From contig CANCGX010000037.1 of NCBI GenBank assembly GCA_947377725.1, positions 1 to 9,936 on the forward strand: 9,936 bases of DNA. Reading direction: 5' to 3'. Below, in pieces: positions 1-6,862 of this stretch. The stretch comes from Actinomycetota bacterium. GTDB taxonomy: Bacteria > Actinomycetota > Actinomycetes > Nanopelagicales > Nanopelagicaceae. The notes beneath the pieces are model-generated. The model had not been told where the DNA came from. It worked only from the letters and a program-made list of their open reading frames with translations, and did no database searches. Every line of letters begins with the position of its first letter. Positions within the stretch are counted from its first letter, which is position 1. A program made the position numbers and the translations under genes.

Positions 1-1242
1 CCTGGGGGAGCAGCTTCCTTTGGTTGGACAGCGTATGCACCACTTGCTAACTCAACATATTCACCAGGTGTTGGTGGAGATTTATGGATCATTGGTCTTG
101 CCCTTGGCGGTATCGGAACAATTCTTTCCGGCGTAAATTTCATCACGACAATTTTCACAATGCGTGCGCCTGGTATGACGATGTTCCGTATGTCGATCTT
201 TACATGGAACGTTTTGCTGACTTCGATTCTCGTTTTGCTTGCTTTCCCACCATTAGCAGCAGCATTCCTTGGTTTGGAATCTGACCGACTCTTTGGGTCT
301 CATCTTTTTGATCCAGCAAACGGTGGCGCCATGTTGTGGCAACATCTTTTCTGGTTCTTTGGACACCCAGAGGTTTACATCCTCGCCCTTCCATTCTTTG
401 GAATTGCAACAGAAATTCTTCCGGTCTTTTCACGTAAGCCAGTCTTCGGATACAAAGGTTTGATTGCAGCAACGATTGCAATTTCTGCTCTATCTGTTTC
501 TGTATGGGCCCACCACATGTTCGCTAGCGGACAGGTTTTGCTTCCGTTCTTCTCATTCATGACATTCCTTATTGGTGTTCCAACCGGCGTGAAGTTCTTC
601 AACTGGATTGGCACAATGTGGAGAGGGGCTCTTACATTCGAGACTCCGATGCTATTTATTATCGGATTCCTGATCACATTCTTGTTCGGCGGACTAACCG
701 GAATTATCTTGGCTTCACCTCCAATGGACTTTGCGGTTTCTGCTTCATATTTCGTCGTTGCTCACTTCCACTACGTTCTCTTCGGAACAGTGGTTTTTGC
801 AATGTTCGGCGGTTTCTATTTCTGGTGGCCTAAGTTCACAGGCCATATGTTGAATGATCGCCTAGGAAAGATTCACTTCTGGACACTATTTGTAGGATTC
901 CACTTAACATTCTTGGTTCAACACTGGCTTGGAATTAAGGGCTTCCCTCGTCGTTACGCGGATTACCTTCCTACAGATGGCTTCACATGGATGAACCAAG
1001 TGTCGACGGTAGGTTCTGTTCTACTTGGACTCTCCATGTTGCCGTTCTTCATTAACGTTTGGATTACACGCAAGAGCCCAAAGGTGACAGTTGATGATCC
1101 ATGGGGTTATGGGGCTTCACTGGAATGGGCAACGTCATGTCCTCCTCCTCGCCACAACTTCCTCTCGATGCCTCGCATTCGTTCAGAGCGTCCGGCTTTC
1201 GATCTGCACCACCCAAACACTCCTATTGAAAAGCTCCACTAA
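1..1242 (+). CDS. ctaD: Cytochrome c oxidase (aa3-type) subunit I, 5'-truncated by the window edge
   Basis: This is the catalytic subunit of the terminal oxidase, which reduces O2 to water and pumps protons across the membrane. The reading frame is open from base 1 and 413 residues are visible; the N-terminal part (first helices, one heme a ligand, D-channel entrance) lies outside. Counting from the first codon in the window, the CuB/heme a3 centre is complete: His122 with Tyr126 in GHPEVY (the cross-linked pair), the His171-His172 pair, and HFH at 255-257 giving the heme a3 and heme a ligands. Glu124 in HPEVY marks an A1-type oxidase, and Thr195/Lys198 in PTGVK are the K-channel residues. 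The C-terminus carries the actinobacterial signature [13 protein letters not shown]. The gene ends in TAA, 23 nt before ctaF, and the two probably share a transcript. Identification is secure from the motifs. Confidence 0.97.
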   Translation, partial: PGGAASFGWTAYAPLANSTYSPGVGGDLWIIGLALGGIGTILSGVNFITTIFTMRAPGMTMFRMSIFTWNVLLTSILVLLAFPPLAAAFLGLESDRLFGSHLFDPANGGAMLWQHLFWFFGHPEVYILALPFFGIATEILPVFSRKPVFGYKGLIAATIAISALSVSVWAHHMFASGQVLLPFFSFMTFLIGVPTGVKFFNWIGTMWRGALTFETPMLFIIGFLITFLFGGLTGIILASPPMDFAVSASYFVVAHFHYVLFGTVVFAMFGGFYFWWPKFTGHMLNDRLGKIHFWTLFVGFHLTFLVQHWLGIKGFPRRYADYLPTDGFTWMNQVSTVGSVLLGLSMLPFFINVWITRKSPKVTVDDPWGYGASLEWATSCPPPRHNFLSMPRIRSERPAFDLHHPNTPIEKLH

Positions 1243-1265
1243 CGGTTAGGAACTAGGCCAAACTT

Positions 1266-1676
1266 ATGAAAGCTGGTTGGAAACTCTTTTCGGGGCTCGC
1301 GATTTTCTACTTCATCATGACTGTCATCTATTGGCAAGTTGGCGGCGAAGCTCTTGGTATTACTGCCATCATGCTTAGCGGTGGATTAGCTGGTCTCGTT
1401 GGCTTCTATCTATGGTTTATTTCAAAGCGCACAAATGGTGTGTTGCCAGAAGACAACGACGATGGCGAGATCGCTGATGCAGCTGGCGAACTTGGTTTCT
1501 ATTCGCCTCATTCTTGGTGGCCATTGCCGTTGGCAGCATCGGCTTGCGCTGCAGGTATGGGACTGCTCATCGGTTGGTGGCTAACTCTTATTGCGATCGG
1601 CGCACTGGTGATCAGCATTTTTGGTTTTGTTTTGGAATACGAAAAGCCAAATCCAAACCACGTAGACGCTCACTAG
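1266..1676 (+). CDS. ctaF: Cytochrome c oxidase subunit IV, actinobacterial type
   Basis: A 136-residue membrane protein that is an accessory subunit of the actinobacterial aa3 oxidase. It has no redox centre and is thought to stabilise the oxidase within the bcc-aa3 supercomplex. Four hydrophobic segments are visible, near residues 7-25, 29-51, 85-105 and 107-123. A polar acidic loop (EDNDDGE, about 62-68) precedes the family-typical stretch GELGFYSPHSWWPLP. Length and layout match CtaF of mycobacteria, corynebacteria and streptomycetes. The start is an ATG with a weak TAGG ribosome site 8 nt upstream, 23 nt behind ctaD. The 3' end converges on the acetyltransferase gene with a gap of only 7 nt, and I see no terminator between them. 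Assigned by sequence pattern and by adjacency to ctaD. Confidence 0.92.
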   Translation: MKAGWKLFSGLAIFYFIMTVIYWQVGGEALGITAIMLSGGLAGLVGFYLWFISKRTNGVLPEDNDDGEIADAAGELGFYSPHSWWPLPLAASACAAGMGLLIGWWLTLIAIGALVISIFGFVLEYEKPNPNHVDAH

Positions 1677-1683
1677 CGCCCTG

Positions 1684-2151
1684 CTAAGAACCTAACTGCC
1701 TGAGTTCGTCACCTGCGACTCGGTAAACAGTCCACTCATCCATAGGCGCGGCTCCAAGAGATCTGTAGAACTCAATTGCAGGTTCGTTCCAGTCAAGAAC
1801 CCACCACTGGAATCTTCCCCAGTTGTTCTCCACGCATTTGGCTGCAAGGTGTTGCAGCAGCTTCTTTCCCCAGCCACTTCCACGATATTGCGGGCGAATA
1901 TATAGATCTTCCAAATAGATGCCGTGCTTTCCTTGCCACGTAGAGAAATTTAGGAACCAGATTGCACATCCAAGGATGGCTCCATCAACTTCTACGATCT
2001 CACAGAAGACTTTGGGGGAGTCGCCAAAGAAAGCGGCGCTAAGTTGTTCAGGAGTCGCTTTGGCTTCTTCAGGCGCCTTTTCATAATCTGCCAACTCTTT
2101 GATGAGTTCGAGAATTTCAGGAATATCTTGTGGAGTAGCAGCACGAATCAT
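1684..2151 (-). CDS. GNAT N-acetyltransferase, spermidine/spermine (diamine) acetyltransferase-like
   Basis: A 155-residue GNAT-fold enzyme that transfers an acetyl group from acetyl-CoA to an amine. The pattern matches the SSAT/thialysine acetyltransferase branch: ELADYEK near the N-terminus (19-25), STWQGKHGIYLEDLYIRP (70-87), the acetyl-CoA pyrophosphate-binding motif QYRGSG (88-93), and VLDWNEPAIEFY (118-129). Tyr129 sits where SSAT enzymes have their general acid. The substrate is probably a polyamine or a lysine analogue, but the sequence does not settle which. The ATG has a clear AGGA ribosome site (2159-2162 on the complement) 7 nt before it. It lies directly behind the qcr-operon terminator, so it is expected to be transcribed separately. 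It appears to be an insertion between two respiratory operons and has no evident role in respiration. Confidence 0.87.
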   Translation of the reverse strand: MIRAATPQDIPEILELIKELADYEKAPEEAKATPEQLSAAFFGDSPKVFCEIVEVDGAILGCAIWFLNFSTWQGKHGIYLEDLYIRPQYRGSGWGKKLLQHLAAKCVENNWGRFQWWVLDWNEPAIEFYRSLGAAPMDEWTVYRVAGDELRQLGS

Positions 2152-2175
2152 TAGTGAATCCTAAGTGTTGAGGCC

Positions 2176-2219
2176 AATAAAAATGCCCACCCTCAAGGTT
2201 GAAGGTGGGCATTTTTATT
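2176..2219 (-). terminator. Rho-independent terminator of the ctaE-qcrCAB operon
   Basis: Arms 2176-2196 and 2199-2219 form a 21-bp inverted repeat with one mismatch, separated by only 2 nt. The GC core is GCCCACC/GGTGGGC. A/T-rich outer arms give a T-run (ATTTTTATT) after the hairpin on the minus strand. It begins 5 nt after the qcrB stop codon. Because the flanks are A-rich and T-rich on both sides it could also work on the plus strand, although no plus-strand gene leads into it. Confidence 0.9.
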
Positions 2220-2224
2220 AATGC

Positions 2225-3817
2225 TTAGTGATGACCACCCTCAAGCTCTTTTGCCTCAGAGATCGTTGCAGCTGGTGCTTGTTCAGCATTTGCTGAGCTC
2301 ATGCGAGAACGGAGCTTGTTAATAAGCGCTTTTGGCTTAGCTACACCATTTGCATCTTCCGTTACGTGAGAAATAGCTACAGGTTGAATATGTGAAGTAA
2401 GTGTCCAAGCCTTCTCAGGAGAGATTGGCTCATGTACTTCAACGAATTCACCATGCGGCAGCATGACGAGTCGACCAGTTTCGCGTCCGTGCAATACAAG
2501 GTCTCTATCCGCACGTTGAAGTGACAAACAGATGCGCTTTGTTATAACGAATGCAAGCGGAGGAAGAATAAAGATTCCAATTCTTGACATCCACATGATC
2601 TGATTGATGGACATATGGAAATGCGTGGCGATGAGATCGTTGCCACCGTTGATAAGTGAAACCATCATAAAGGTGAGTGACATCGCGCCCAGCGCAGTTC
2701 TATTTGGAACATTGCGAGGACGATCTAATAGATGATGTTCGCGCTTATCTCCAGATATATAGCTTTCAATGAATGGATACAGTGCCATTCCTGTAAAGAG
2801 AATTCCTGGAACGATTAAACCTGGAATCAAAATATTCCACGAGATTGTATGACCGAATGCATGTGTTTCAAGTGGGGGAGACATACGTACTAGACCGTCG
2901 AGCCAGCCCATGTAGAAATCTGGTTGTGACCCAGCTGAAATTTGTCCTGGAGTGTATGGACCGTAAAGCCAGATTGGGTTGATGGATGCAACTGCGCCTA
3001 GGAATGCAGTTACTCCAAAAACGATTCCAAAGAAACCGCCAGCTTTTGCCATATAAACGGGCATCAATGGGTATCCAACAACGTTCTTCTCTGTGCGCCC
3101 TGGACCTGGATACTGAGTGTGCTTCTGGTACCAGACAAGCATTAAGTGAATGGTGATGAGAGCAAGAAAGGCACCTGGAAGAAGTAGAACGTGAACGGTG
3201 TAAATACGTGGGATAAATACATGTCCTGGGAAAGCCCCACCGAATGCGAAGAAGGCAATATAGGAACCTACTACTGGAATGGCTTGCAAAATCGCTTCTG
3301 CGATACGAATACCTGTTCCTGAAAGTAAATCATCAGGAAGTGAGTAACCCAAGAAGCCTTCAACAATTCCAAGTGTTACGAGACCAACACCAATCAACCA
3401 GTTAGCTTCGCGAGGCTTACGGAAAGCTCCGGTGAAGAAAACGCGCAATAGGTGGGCAATGATCGAAGCCATGAACAAAAGCGCTGCCCAGTGGTGAATT
3501 TGGCGCATCAACAATCCGCCACGGACATCAAATGAAATGTGGAGCGTTGATGCATAAGCAGCAGACATCTGAACATGTTGCAACGGCATGTATGAACCGT
3601 TGTAGACGACATCTCTTTGAGATGGATCAAACCAGAAAGTTAGGAATGTTCCAGAGAGAAGAAGAATAATGAAGGAATAAAGTGCGACTTCACCGAGCAT
3701 GAAAGACCAGTGGTCGGGGAATACCTTTTTAAGATTCTTATTGAGCCATTTAGCCGCTCCGGTACGTTCGTCGACGTAGTTGGCTACACCACCGATGATG
3801 CGTTCTTTTTGACTCAT
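2225..3817 (-). CDS. qcrB: Menaquinol-cytochrome c reductase cytochrome b subunit
   Basis: Membrane core of the actinobacterial cytochrome bcc complex (530 residues). It binds hemes bL and bH and carries the quinol-oxidising and quinone-reducing sites. Heme ligands are visible as His108 and His122 in one helix (RQIH through IIAH) and His209 and His224 in the next pair. The second pair has 14 intervening residues, the b6f-like spacing, rather than the 13 of mitochondrial-type cytochrome b. The Qo-site motif, PEWY in mitochondria, reads PDFY at 299-302, as expected for actinobacterial QcrB. About eight transmembrane helices are followed by a long polar C-terminal tail (from about residue 430), also typical of the phylum. 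The start ATG overlaps the qcrA stop as ATGA. A GGGAGAG ribosome site lies 9 nt upstream, inside qcrA. Last gene of its operon. Confidence 0.97.
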   Translation of the reverse strand: MSQKERIIGGVANYVDERTGAAKWLNKNLKKVFPDHWSFMLGEVALYSFIILLLSGTFLTFWFDPSQRDVVYNGSYMPLQHVQMSAAYASTLHISFDVRGGLLMRQIHHWAALLFMASIIAHLLRVFFTGAFRKPREANWLIGVGLVTLGIVEGFLGYSLPDDLLSGTGIRIAEAILQAIPVVGSYIAFFAFGGAFPGHVFIPRIYTVHVLLLPGAFLALITIHLMLVWYQKHTQYPGPGRTEKNVVGYPLMPVYMAKAGGFFGIVFGVTAFLGAVASINPIWLYGPYTPGQISAGSQPDFYMGWLDGLVRMSPPLETHAFGHTISWNILIPGLIVPGILFTGMALYPFIESYISGDKREHHLLDRPRNVPNRTALGAMSLTFMMVSLINGGNDLIATHFHMSINQIMWMSRIGIFILPPLAFVITKRICLSLQRADRDLVLHGRETGRLVMLPHGEFVEVHEPISPEKAWTLTSHIQPVAISHVTEDANGVAKPKALINKLRSRMSSANAEQAPAATISEAKELEGGHH

Positions 3818-4827
3818 TTTGAGTTTCTCTCCCAGAAGCTAGGTCCGACAGGTTCAGTAAATGGTTGTTTCGCAACTAAATAGCCATCGCTATCAACGGT
3901 GATTGCCAACTGAGGTAGCGGGCGAGCGGCTGGTCCAAAAATAACTTTGGCAGCACGAGTCACATCAAATGTTGATTGGTGACAAGGGCAGAGCAAATGC
4001 TTTGTCTGTTGTTCGTAGAGTGCTACTGCGCAACCCATATGTGAACAGATTTTAGAGAACGCGATGATTCCATCGTGAGTCCATGAAAGTCTCTCTGAAT
4101 CAAGGTTAAATTCATTTGGATTCAGACGTATAAGAAGAACTGCATCTTTGCCAACATTTTCCAACGTACGTTCTTCTCCGGCTTTAAGAGCTGGAAGTAC
4201 TTGCGCTACTGCTCCTACTTCAAGATCTGAAGGTTTGATAGGACGATCGCCTGGGTCGGTGACTAGGCGAGTGCCAGATTCCCAACTTGTCGTGTTGAGT
4301 TCTTTCTTTGGTTGAGGACCAAGGTCGCGAAGCATCACTATTGGAGTAAGTGCTGCAAGTCCGCCAGCCAATCCAAGAGAGCGCTTAATCAATGTGCGAC
4401 GACCAAGACCCGCGGCTCCACCTTGTTCTTTTACTGTCGCTGCAAATTCTTCACGATCAGTTTCTTCAGAACGAAACTCATGACGTTCAGCAATAACTTC
4501 GGTATCAGGCATCAGCGTTTTTGCCCAGTGGACAGCTCCCATTCCGAGGAAGAAGGTTGCCATGGCAATTCCCAACCCGAGTCCAAGTTGAGCAGCATTT
4601 TGATCGCCCATGATTGGAATGAAAACAACGATGTCTTGTGGCATGAAAATGTATGAACCAATTGCTAAGACTGTTCCCACTGCTGACAAGAGAAAGAGAA
4701 TTGCTACTTGTCGTTCAGCTTTCTTTGCAGCGCCCTCATCGTGATCTGCTTTGCGATGAATATGTTCTGGAAGTCCTGGATCTTGGAATCTTTCAACTCC
4801 ATGTGTGTTATTAACATTGTTCGACAT
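3814..4827 (-). CDS. qcrA: Menaquinol-cytochrome c reductase Rieske iron-sulfur subunit
   Basis: Rieske [2Fe-2S] protein that accepts the first electron from menaquinol and passes it to cytochrome cc. I chose the ATG at 4827 (337 residues): it lies 4 nt after the qcrC stop and gives the usual MSNN-type start. An in-frame ATG at 4851 would add 8 residues overlapping qcrC. Numbered from 4827, hydrophobic segments lie at about 41-60, 76-98 and 150-166; three helices are the actinobacterial form. A twin-arginine motif (GLGRRTLIKRS, Arg143-Arg144) precedes the third helix, consistent with Tat-dependent export of the C-terminal domain. The cluster ligands are Cys261 and His263 in CSHMGC and Cys280 and His283 in CPCH. 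Cys266 and Cys282 would form the usual disulfide. It overlaps qcrB by 4 nt. Confidence 0.96.
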   Translation of the reverse strand: MSNNVNNTHGVERFQDPGLPEHIHRKADHDEGAAKKAERQVAILFLLSAVGTVLAIGSYIFMPQDIVVFIPIMGDQNAAQLGLGLGIAMATFFLGMGAVHWAKTLMPDTEVIAERHEFRSEETDREEFAATVKEQGGAAGLGRRTLIKRSLGLAGGLAALTPIVMLRDLGPQPKKELNTTSWESGTRLVTDPGDRPIKPSDLEVGAVAQVLPALKAGEERTLENVGKDAVLLIRLNPNEFNLDSERLSWTHDGIIAFSKICSHMGCAVALYEQQTKHLLCPCHQSTFDVTRAAKVIFGPAARPLPQLAITVDSDGYLVAKQPFTEPVGPSFWERNSK

Positions 4828-4831
4828 TTTC

Positions 4832-5635
4832 TTATCTCGCCTTCGTTGCAAGCCATACAGCTATGCCGATAAGTGAACCTAAACCAAGTAGCCAAGCAAG
4901 CAGACCTTCTGTAACTGGACCAACTCGACCAGTGGTTGCGCCTCCAAGAGCAGGTTCATTTTGAGCGGCTTTGATCCACTTGATAATTGATAGCTTCTCA
5001 GCAGGTGTGATTGTTTTGTCAGAAAAGATTGGCATTGATTGTGGACCGGTAATCATTGCTTCATAAATATATTTAGGCTCAACACCCATCAACGTTGGAG
5101 CATATTTTCCTTGAGAGAGTGCGCCGCCTTGCGCAGCAAAGTTATGGCACATCGCGCAGTTTGTGCGGAAAAGTTCTCCGCCTTGTGCTGTATTGCCATC
5201 GCGCTCATAATTCAAATTTGCACCGTCTACAGCACTTGGGCCAGGAGCCAAAGAAGCAACGTATGCGGCAAGAGCTGCTGTTTCAGCTGCGTTGTACTTA
5301 GGGGGCTTGCGTTCTGCTTGTTGGCTCATATCTGCCATTGGCATGCGACCTGTACCCACTTGGAAATCTACAGAGGCAGCGCCAACACCAATTAGTGCTG
5401 GTGCAATTGAGCTTCCTTCAGCGTTTAGTCCATGACAAGAAGAGCATCCAGATGCAAAAATCTTTTTACCTTCTGCAATTTGGGTTGTTGTTGCTGCGGC
5501 GCTCATTTTTGTCGCGCTAGGAAGTGCTGAAGCGATTGAAAAAGCAGAACCCATAGTTATGAGAGCAGCCACGACAAGTACTGGGCCTGCAAACTTATGG
5601 CGACGATATTTGCTTGCGCGAGCGAAAGGGGTCAT
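4832..5635 (-). CDS. qcrC: Diheme cytochrome c subunit of the bcc complex
   Basis: A 267-residue membrane-anchored cytochrome cc that replaces both cytochrome c1 and soluble cytochrome c, handing electrons from the Rieske protein directly to the aa3 oxidase. Two CXXCH heme c sites are present: CSSCH at 64-68 and CAMCH at 160-164. Likely axial methionines lie in GRMPMAD (Met98 or Met100) and GPQSMPIF (Met201). An N-terminal signal-anchor covers about residues 17-38 after a basic stretch (KYRRHK), and a C-terminal helix spans about 243-263, ending in KAR on the cytoplasmic side. The start ATG is 16 nt after ctaE, with GGAG (5646-5649 on the complement) 10 nt upstream. Length and two-heme architecture match Mycobacterium and Corynebacterium QcrC. 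Confidence 0.96.
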   Translation of the reverse strand: MTPFARASKYRRHKFAGPVLVVAALITMGSAFSIASALPSATKMSAAATTTQIAEGKKIFASGCSSCHGLNAEGSSIAPALIGVGAASVDFQVGTGRMPMADMSQQAERKPPKYNAAETAALAAYVASLAPGPSAVDGANLNYERDGNTAQGGELFRTNCAMCHNFAAQGGALSQGKYAPTLMGVEPKYIYEAMITGPQSMPIFSDKTITPAEKLSIIKWIKAAQNEPALGGATTGRVGPVTEGLLAWLLGLGSLIGIAVWLATKAR

Positions 5636-5651
5636 TGAGATTCTGCTCCAG

Positions 5652-6299
5652 TTACTTGATCAGATAGATCGCAGAGAAAAGTGCGATCCAGACGATGTCG
5701 ACGAAATGCCAGTAGTACGAAACAACAATTGCTGATGTGGCTTGCGAATGTCCAAAGCGACGAGCTTTAGTGACTCGAACGATAAGAATAAGGAAAGCAA
5801 TTAATCCACCAGTAACGTGCAAACCGTGGAATCCAGTTGCGATATAGAAAACTGAACCATATGCACGTGACGAAAGTGAGAGGCCTTCGTGAACAAGATT
5901 TGCATACTCATAAATTTGTCCGCCAACGAAGAAGGCGCCCATGAGAAAAGTCAATGCGAACCATTCACGCATTCCCCATTTCGAGAACTTAAAAATTGAT
6001 CCAGTGCGCTTGAGTTGGAAACGTTCAGCGGCAAAGACACCAAACTGACATGTCACAGAAGACAAGACGAGCACGGTTGTATTTATCGCTGCGAACTTAA
6101 CGTTCAACATTCCAGTGGAGTCTGCCCAAACTTTTGGACCTTGCACTGCGCGCGTTGTGAAATACATTGCGAAGAGTGCAGCGAAGAACATAAGTTCACT
6201 TGATAGCCAAACAATCGTTCCAACAGCCACCATATTGGGGCGATTAACGCGTGTAGAGGCTGGCTGGCTTGAATGGGTCGGGGCGCTAGTAGTGGTCAC
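5652..6299 (-). CDS. ctaE: Cytochrome c oxidase subunit III (five-helix form)
   Basis: Subunit III of the aa3 oxidase, needed for stable assembly and proton-uptake efficiency. I placed the start at GTG 6299 (215 residues, beginning [10 protein letters not shown]). The following [21 protein letters not shown] is the usual N-terminal region of actinobacterial CtaE, which begins with a short threonine/serine-rich leader. The frame stays open upstream to ATG 6350 and ATG 6398, which would add 17 or 33 residues unlike the family. Conserved features are Glu35 in SELMFF, the subunit III signature FHGLHVTGG (His158, His161) and WHFVDIVW (198-205). Five membrane helices are visible; the first two of the seven-helix mitochondrial protein are absent, as is normal for this phylum. 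No ribosome site precedes the GTG, so the message may be leaderless. First gene of ctaE-qcrCAB. Confidence 0.94.
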   Translation of the reverse strand: MTTTSAPTHSSQPASTRVNRPNMVAVGTIVWLSSELMFFAALFAMYFTTRAVQGPKVWADSTGMLNVKFAAINTTVLVLSSVTCQFGVFAAERFQLKRTGSIFKFSKWGMREWFALTFLMGAFFVGGQIYEYANLVHEGLSLSSRAYGSVFYIATGFHGLHVTGGLIAFLILIVRVTKARRFGHSQATSAIVVSYYWHFVDIVWIALFSAIYLIK

Positions 6300-6305
6300 A
6301 AGGGG

Positions 6306-6311
6306 ATTATT
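6306..6311 (-). promoter_or_regulatory. Candidate -10 element for a leaderless ctaE transcript
   Basis: On the minus strand AATAAT lies exactly 6 nt before the GTG at 6299, which would put the transcription start on or next to the first base of the start codon. It sits in a small dyad, GGGA/TCCC (6303-6306 and 6311-6314). No convincing -35 box is visible (a TTCGGG lies at roughly suitable distance). This is a candidate only, supported by position and by the missing ribosome site. Confidence 0.3.
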
Positions 6312-6361
6312 CCCGATAGATGCCCATTTCCCGAACCCAAATGCCCTCATGTGGCGCCTAC

Positions 6362-6383
6362 CCTGGTGAGACGTGTCACCCGG
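6362..6383. promoter_or_regulatory. 22-bp imperfect palindrome, candidate CRP/GlxR-family operator
   Basis: Nine of eleven base pairs are symmetric about the centre 6372/6373; only 6364/6381 and 6370/6375 fail. The core GGTGAGACGTGTCACC contains GTGA-N6-TCAC, the half-site and spacing recognised by CRP-family regulators (consensus TGTGA-N6-TCACA). It lies in the 131-bp divergent region, centred about 73 bp upstream of the ctaE GTG and 58 bp upstream of the receiver-like gene. There is no T-run, so it is not a terminator. From memory, the CRP-type protein GlxR controls ctaE-qcrCAB in Corynebacterium glutamicum, which makes this reading plausible. The palindrome is observed; the protein that binds it is inferred. 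Confidence 0.55.
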
Positions 6384-6416
6384 AAAAACATGAGCCATTT
6401 GAGAGCTTTGCAGGGT

Positions 6417-6422
6417 TAGACT
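6417..6422 (+). promoter_or_regulatory. Weak candidate -10 element for the receiver-like gene
   Basis: TAGACT fits the TANNNT pattern and ends 8 nt before the ATG at 6431. No ribosome site is visible before that ATG, which would suit a nearly leaderless transcript. No -35 box with normal spacing is visible. Confidence 0.22.
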
Positions 6423-6430
6423 TGGGCATT

Positions 6431-6850
6431 ATGAGCGAATCAACGGTAGGAACCCCCCTCCAGATCTTGGTCTATAGCCACGACTCGACAACCCGCGCTA
6501 GCGTCATTGCTGCGCTAGGCCGCCAAGTAGCGACTGACCTGCCAGAGCATCGAATAGTAGAAATCGCGACCGGTCCTGCGTTGCGACAATACGTAGATTC
6601 CAAGAAGCGAGTGGACCTCTTCGTTCTTGATGGAGAGTCCAATCCTGAAGGTGGAATCGGCATCGCGCGAGAGCTCAAGGATGAAGTTTTCAATTGCCCT
6701 CCTGTTCTTCTCATAGCTGGTCGCCCCCAAGATTCGTGGCTAGCTACCTGGTCAAGAGCAGATGCCGTCGTCCTGCATCCAGTTGATCCATTTACTTTTG
6801 CCGACAAGGCTGCCGATCTTCTGCGCTCGCGCTCTGTAGCTTCTCGCTAA
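6431..6850 (+). CDS. Stand-alone receiver-domain-like protein (degenerate response regulator)
   Basis: A 139-residue protein with the alternating strand-helix layout of a CheY-type receiver and no output domain. Strand 1 (LQILVYSHD, 10-18) ends with a single acid, Asp18, where active receivers have two. Strand 3 (VDLFVLDGES, 61-70) ends in Asp67 at the usual phosphoacceptor position. Strand 4 (PVLLIAG, 91-97) lacks the switch Thr/Ser. In strand 5 (AVVLHPVDPF, 112-121) the invariant Lys before the cis-Pro is replaced by His116. It is therefore probably a pseudo-receiver that cannot be switched by ordinary phosphorylation. I chose ATG 6431 because the strand-1 motif follows directly; an in-frame ATG at 6320 would run into the ctaE coding region. 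It is divergent from ctaE and 12 nt ahead of trpD, probably co-transcribed with it. Its function is unknown. Confidence 0.78.
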   Translation: MSESTVGTPLQILVYSHDSTTRASVIAALGRQVATDLPEHRIVEIATGPALRQYVDSKKRVDLFVLDGESNPEGGIGIARELKDEVFNCPPVLLIAGRPQDSWLATWSRADAVVLHPVDPFTFADKAADLLRSRSVASR

Positions 6851-6862
6851 CCGGAAAGTCGA

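Noticed and set aside
4828..4851. In-frame ATG at 4851 as the qcrA start
   Set aside because: It would add eight basic residues overlapping the qcrC end. The ATG at 4827, 4 nt after the qcrC stop, gives the more typical N-terminus.
4312..5520. Plus-strand open frames opposite qcrA and qcrC (for example 4312-4656 and 5039-5395)
   Set aside because: They are antisense to genes with complete cofactor motifs, and their translations are Cys/Ser/Arg-rich without recognisable domains.
6362..6383. The palindrome as a terminator between ctaE and the receiver-like gene
   Set aside because: There is no T-run on either side, and the flanking genes are transcribed away from each other, so nothing needs terminating there.
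6320..6430. Upstream extension of the receiver-like protein from ATG 6320
   Set aside because: The added residues are low in structure, cross the palindrome and approach the ctaE start on the other strand. The receiver fold begins right after the ATG at 6431.
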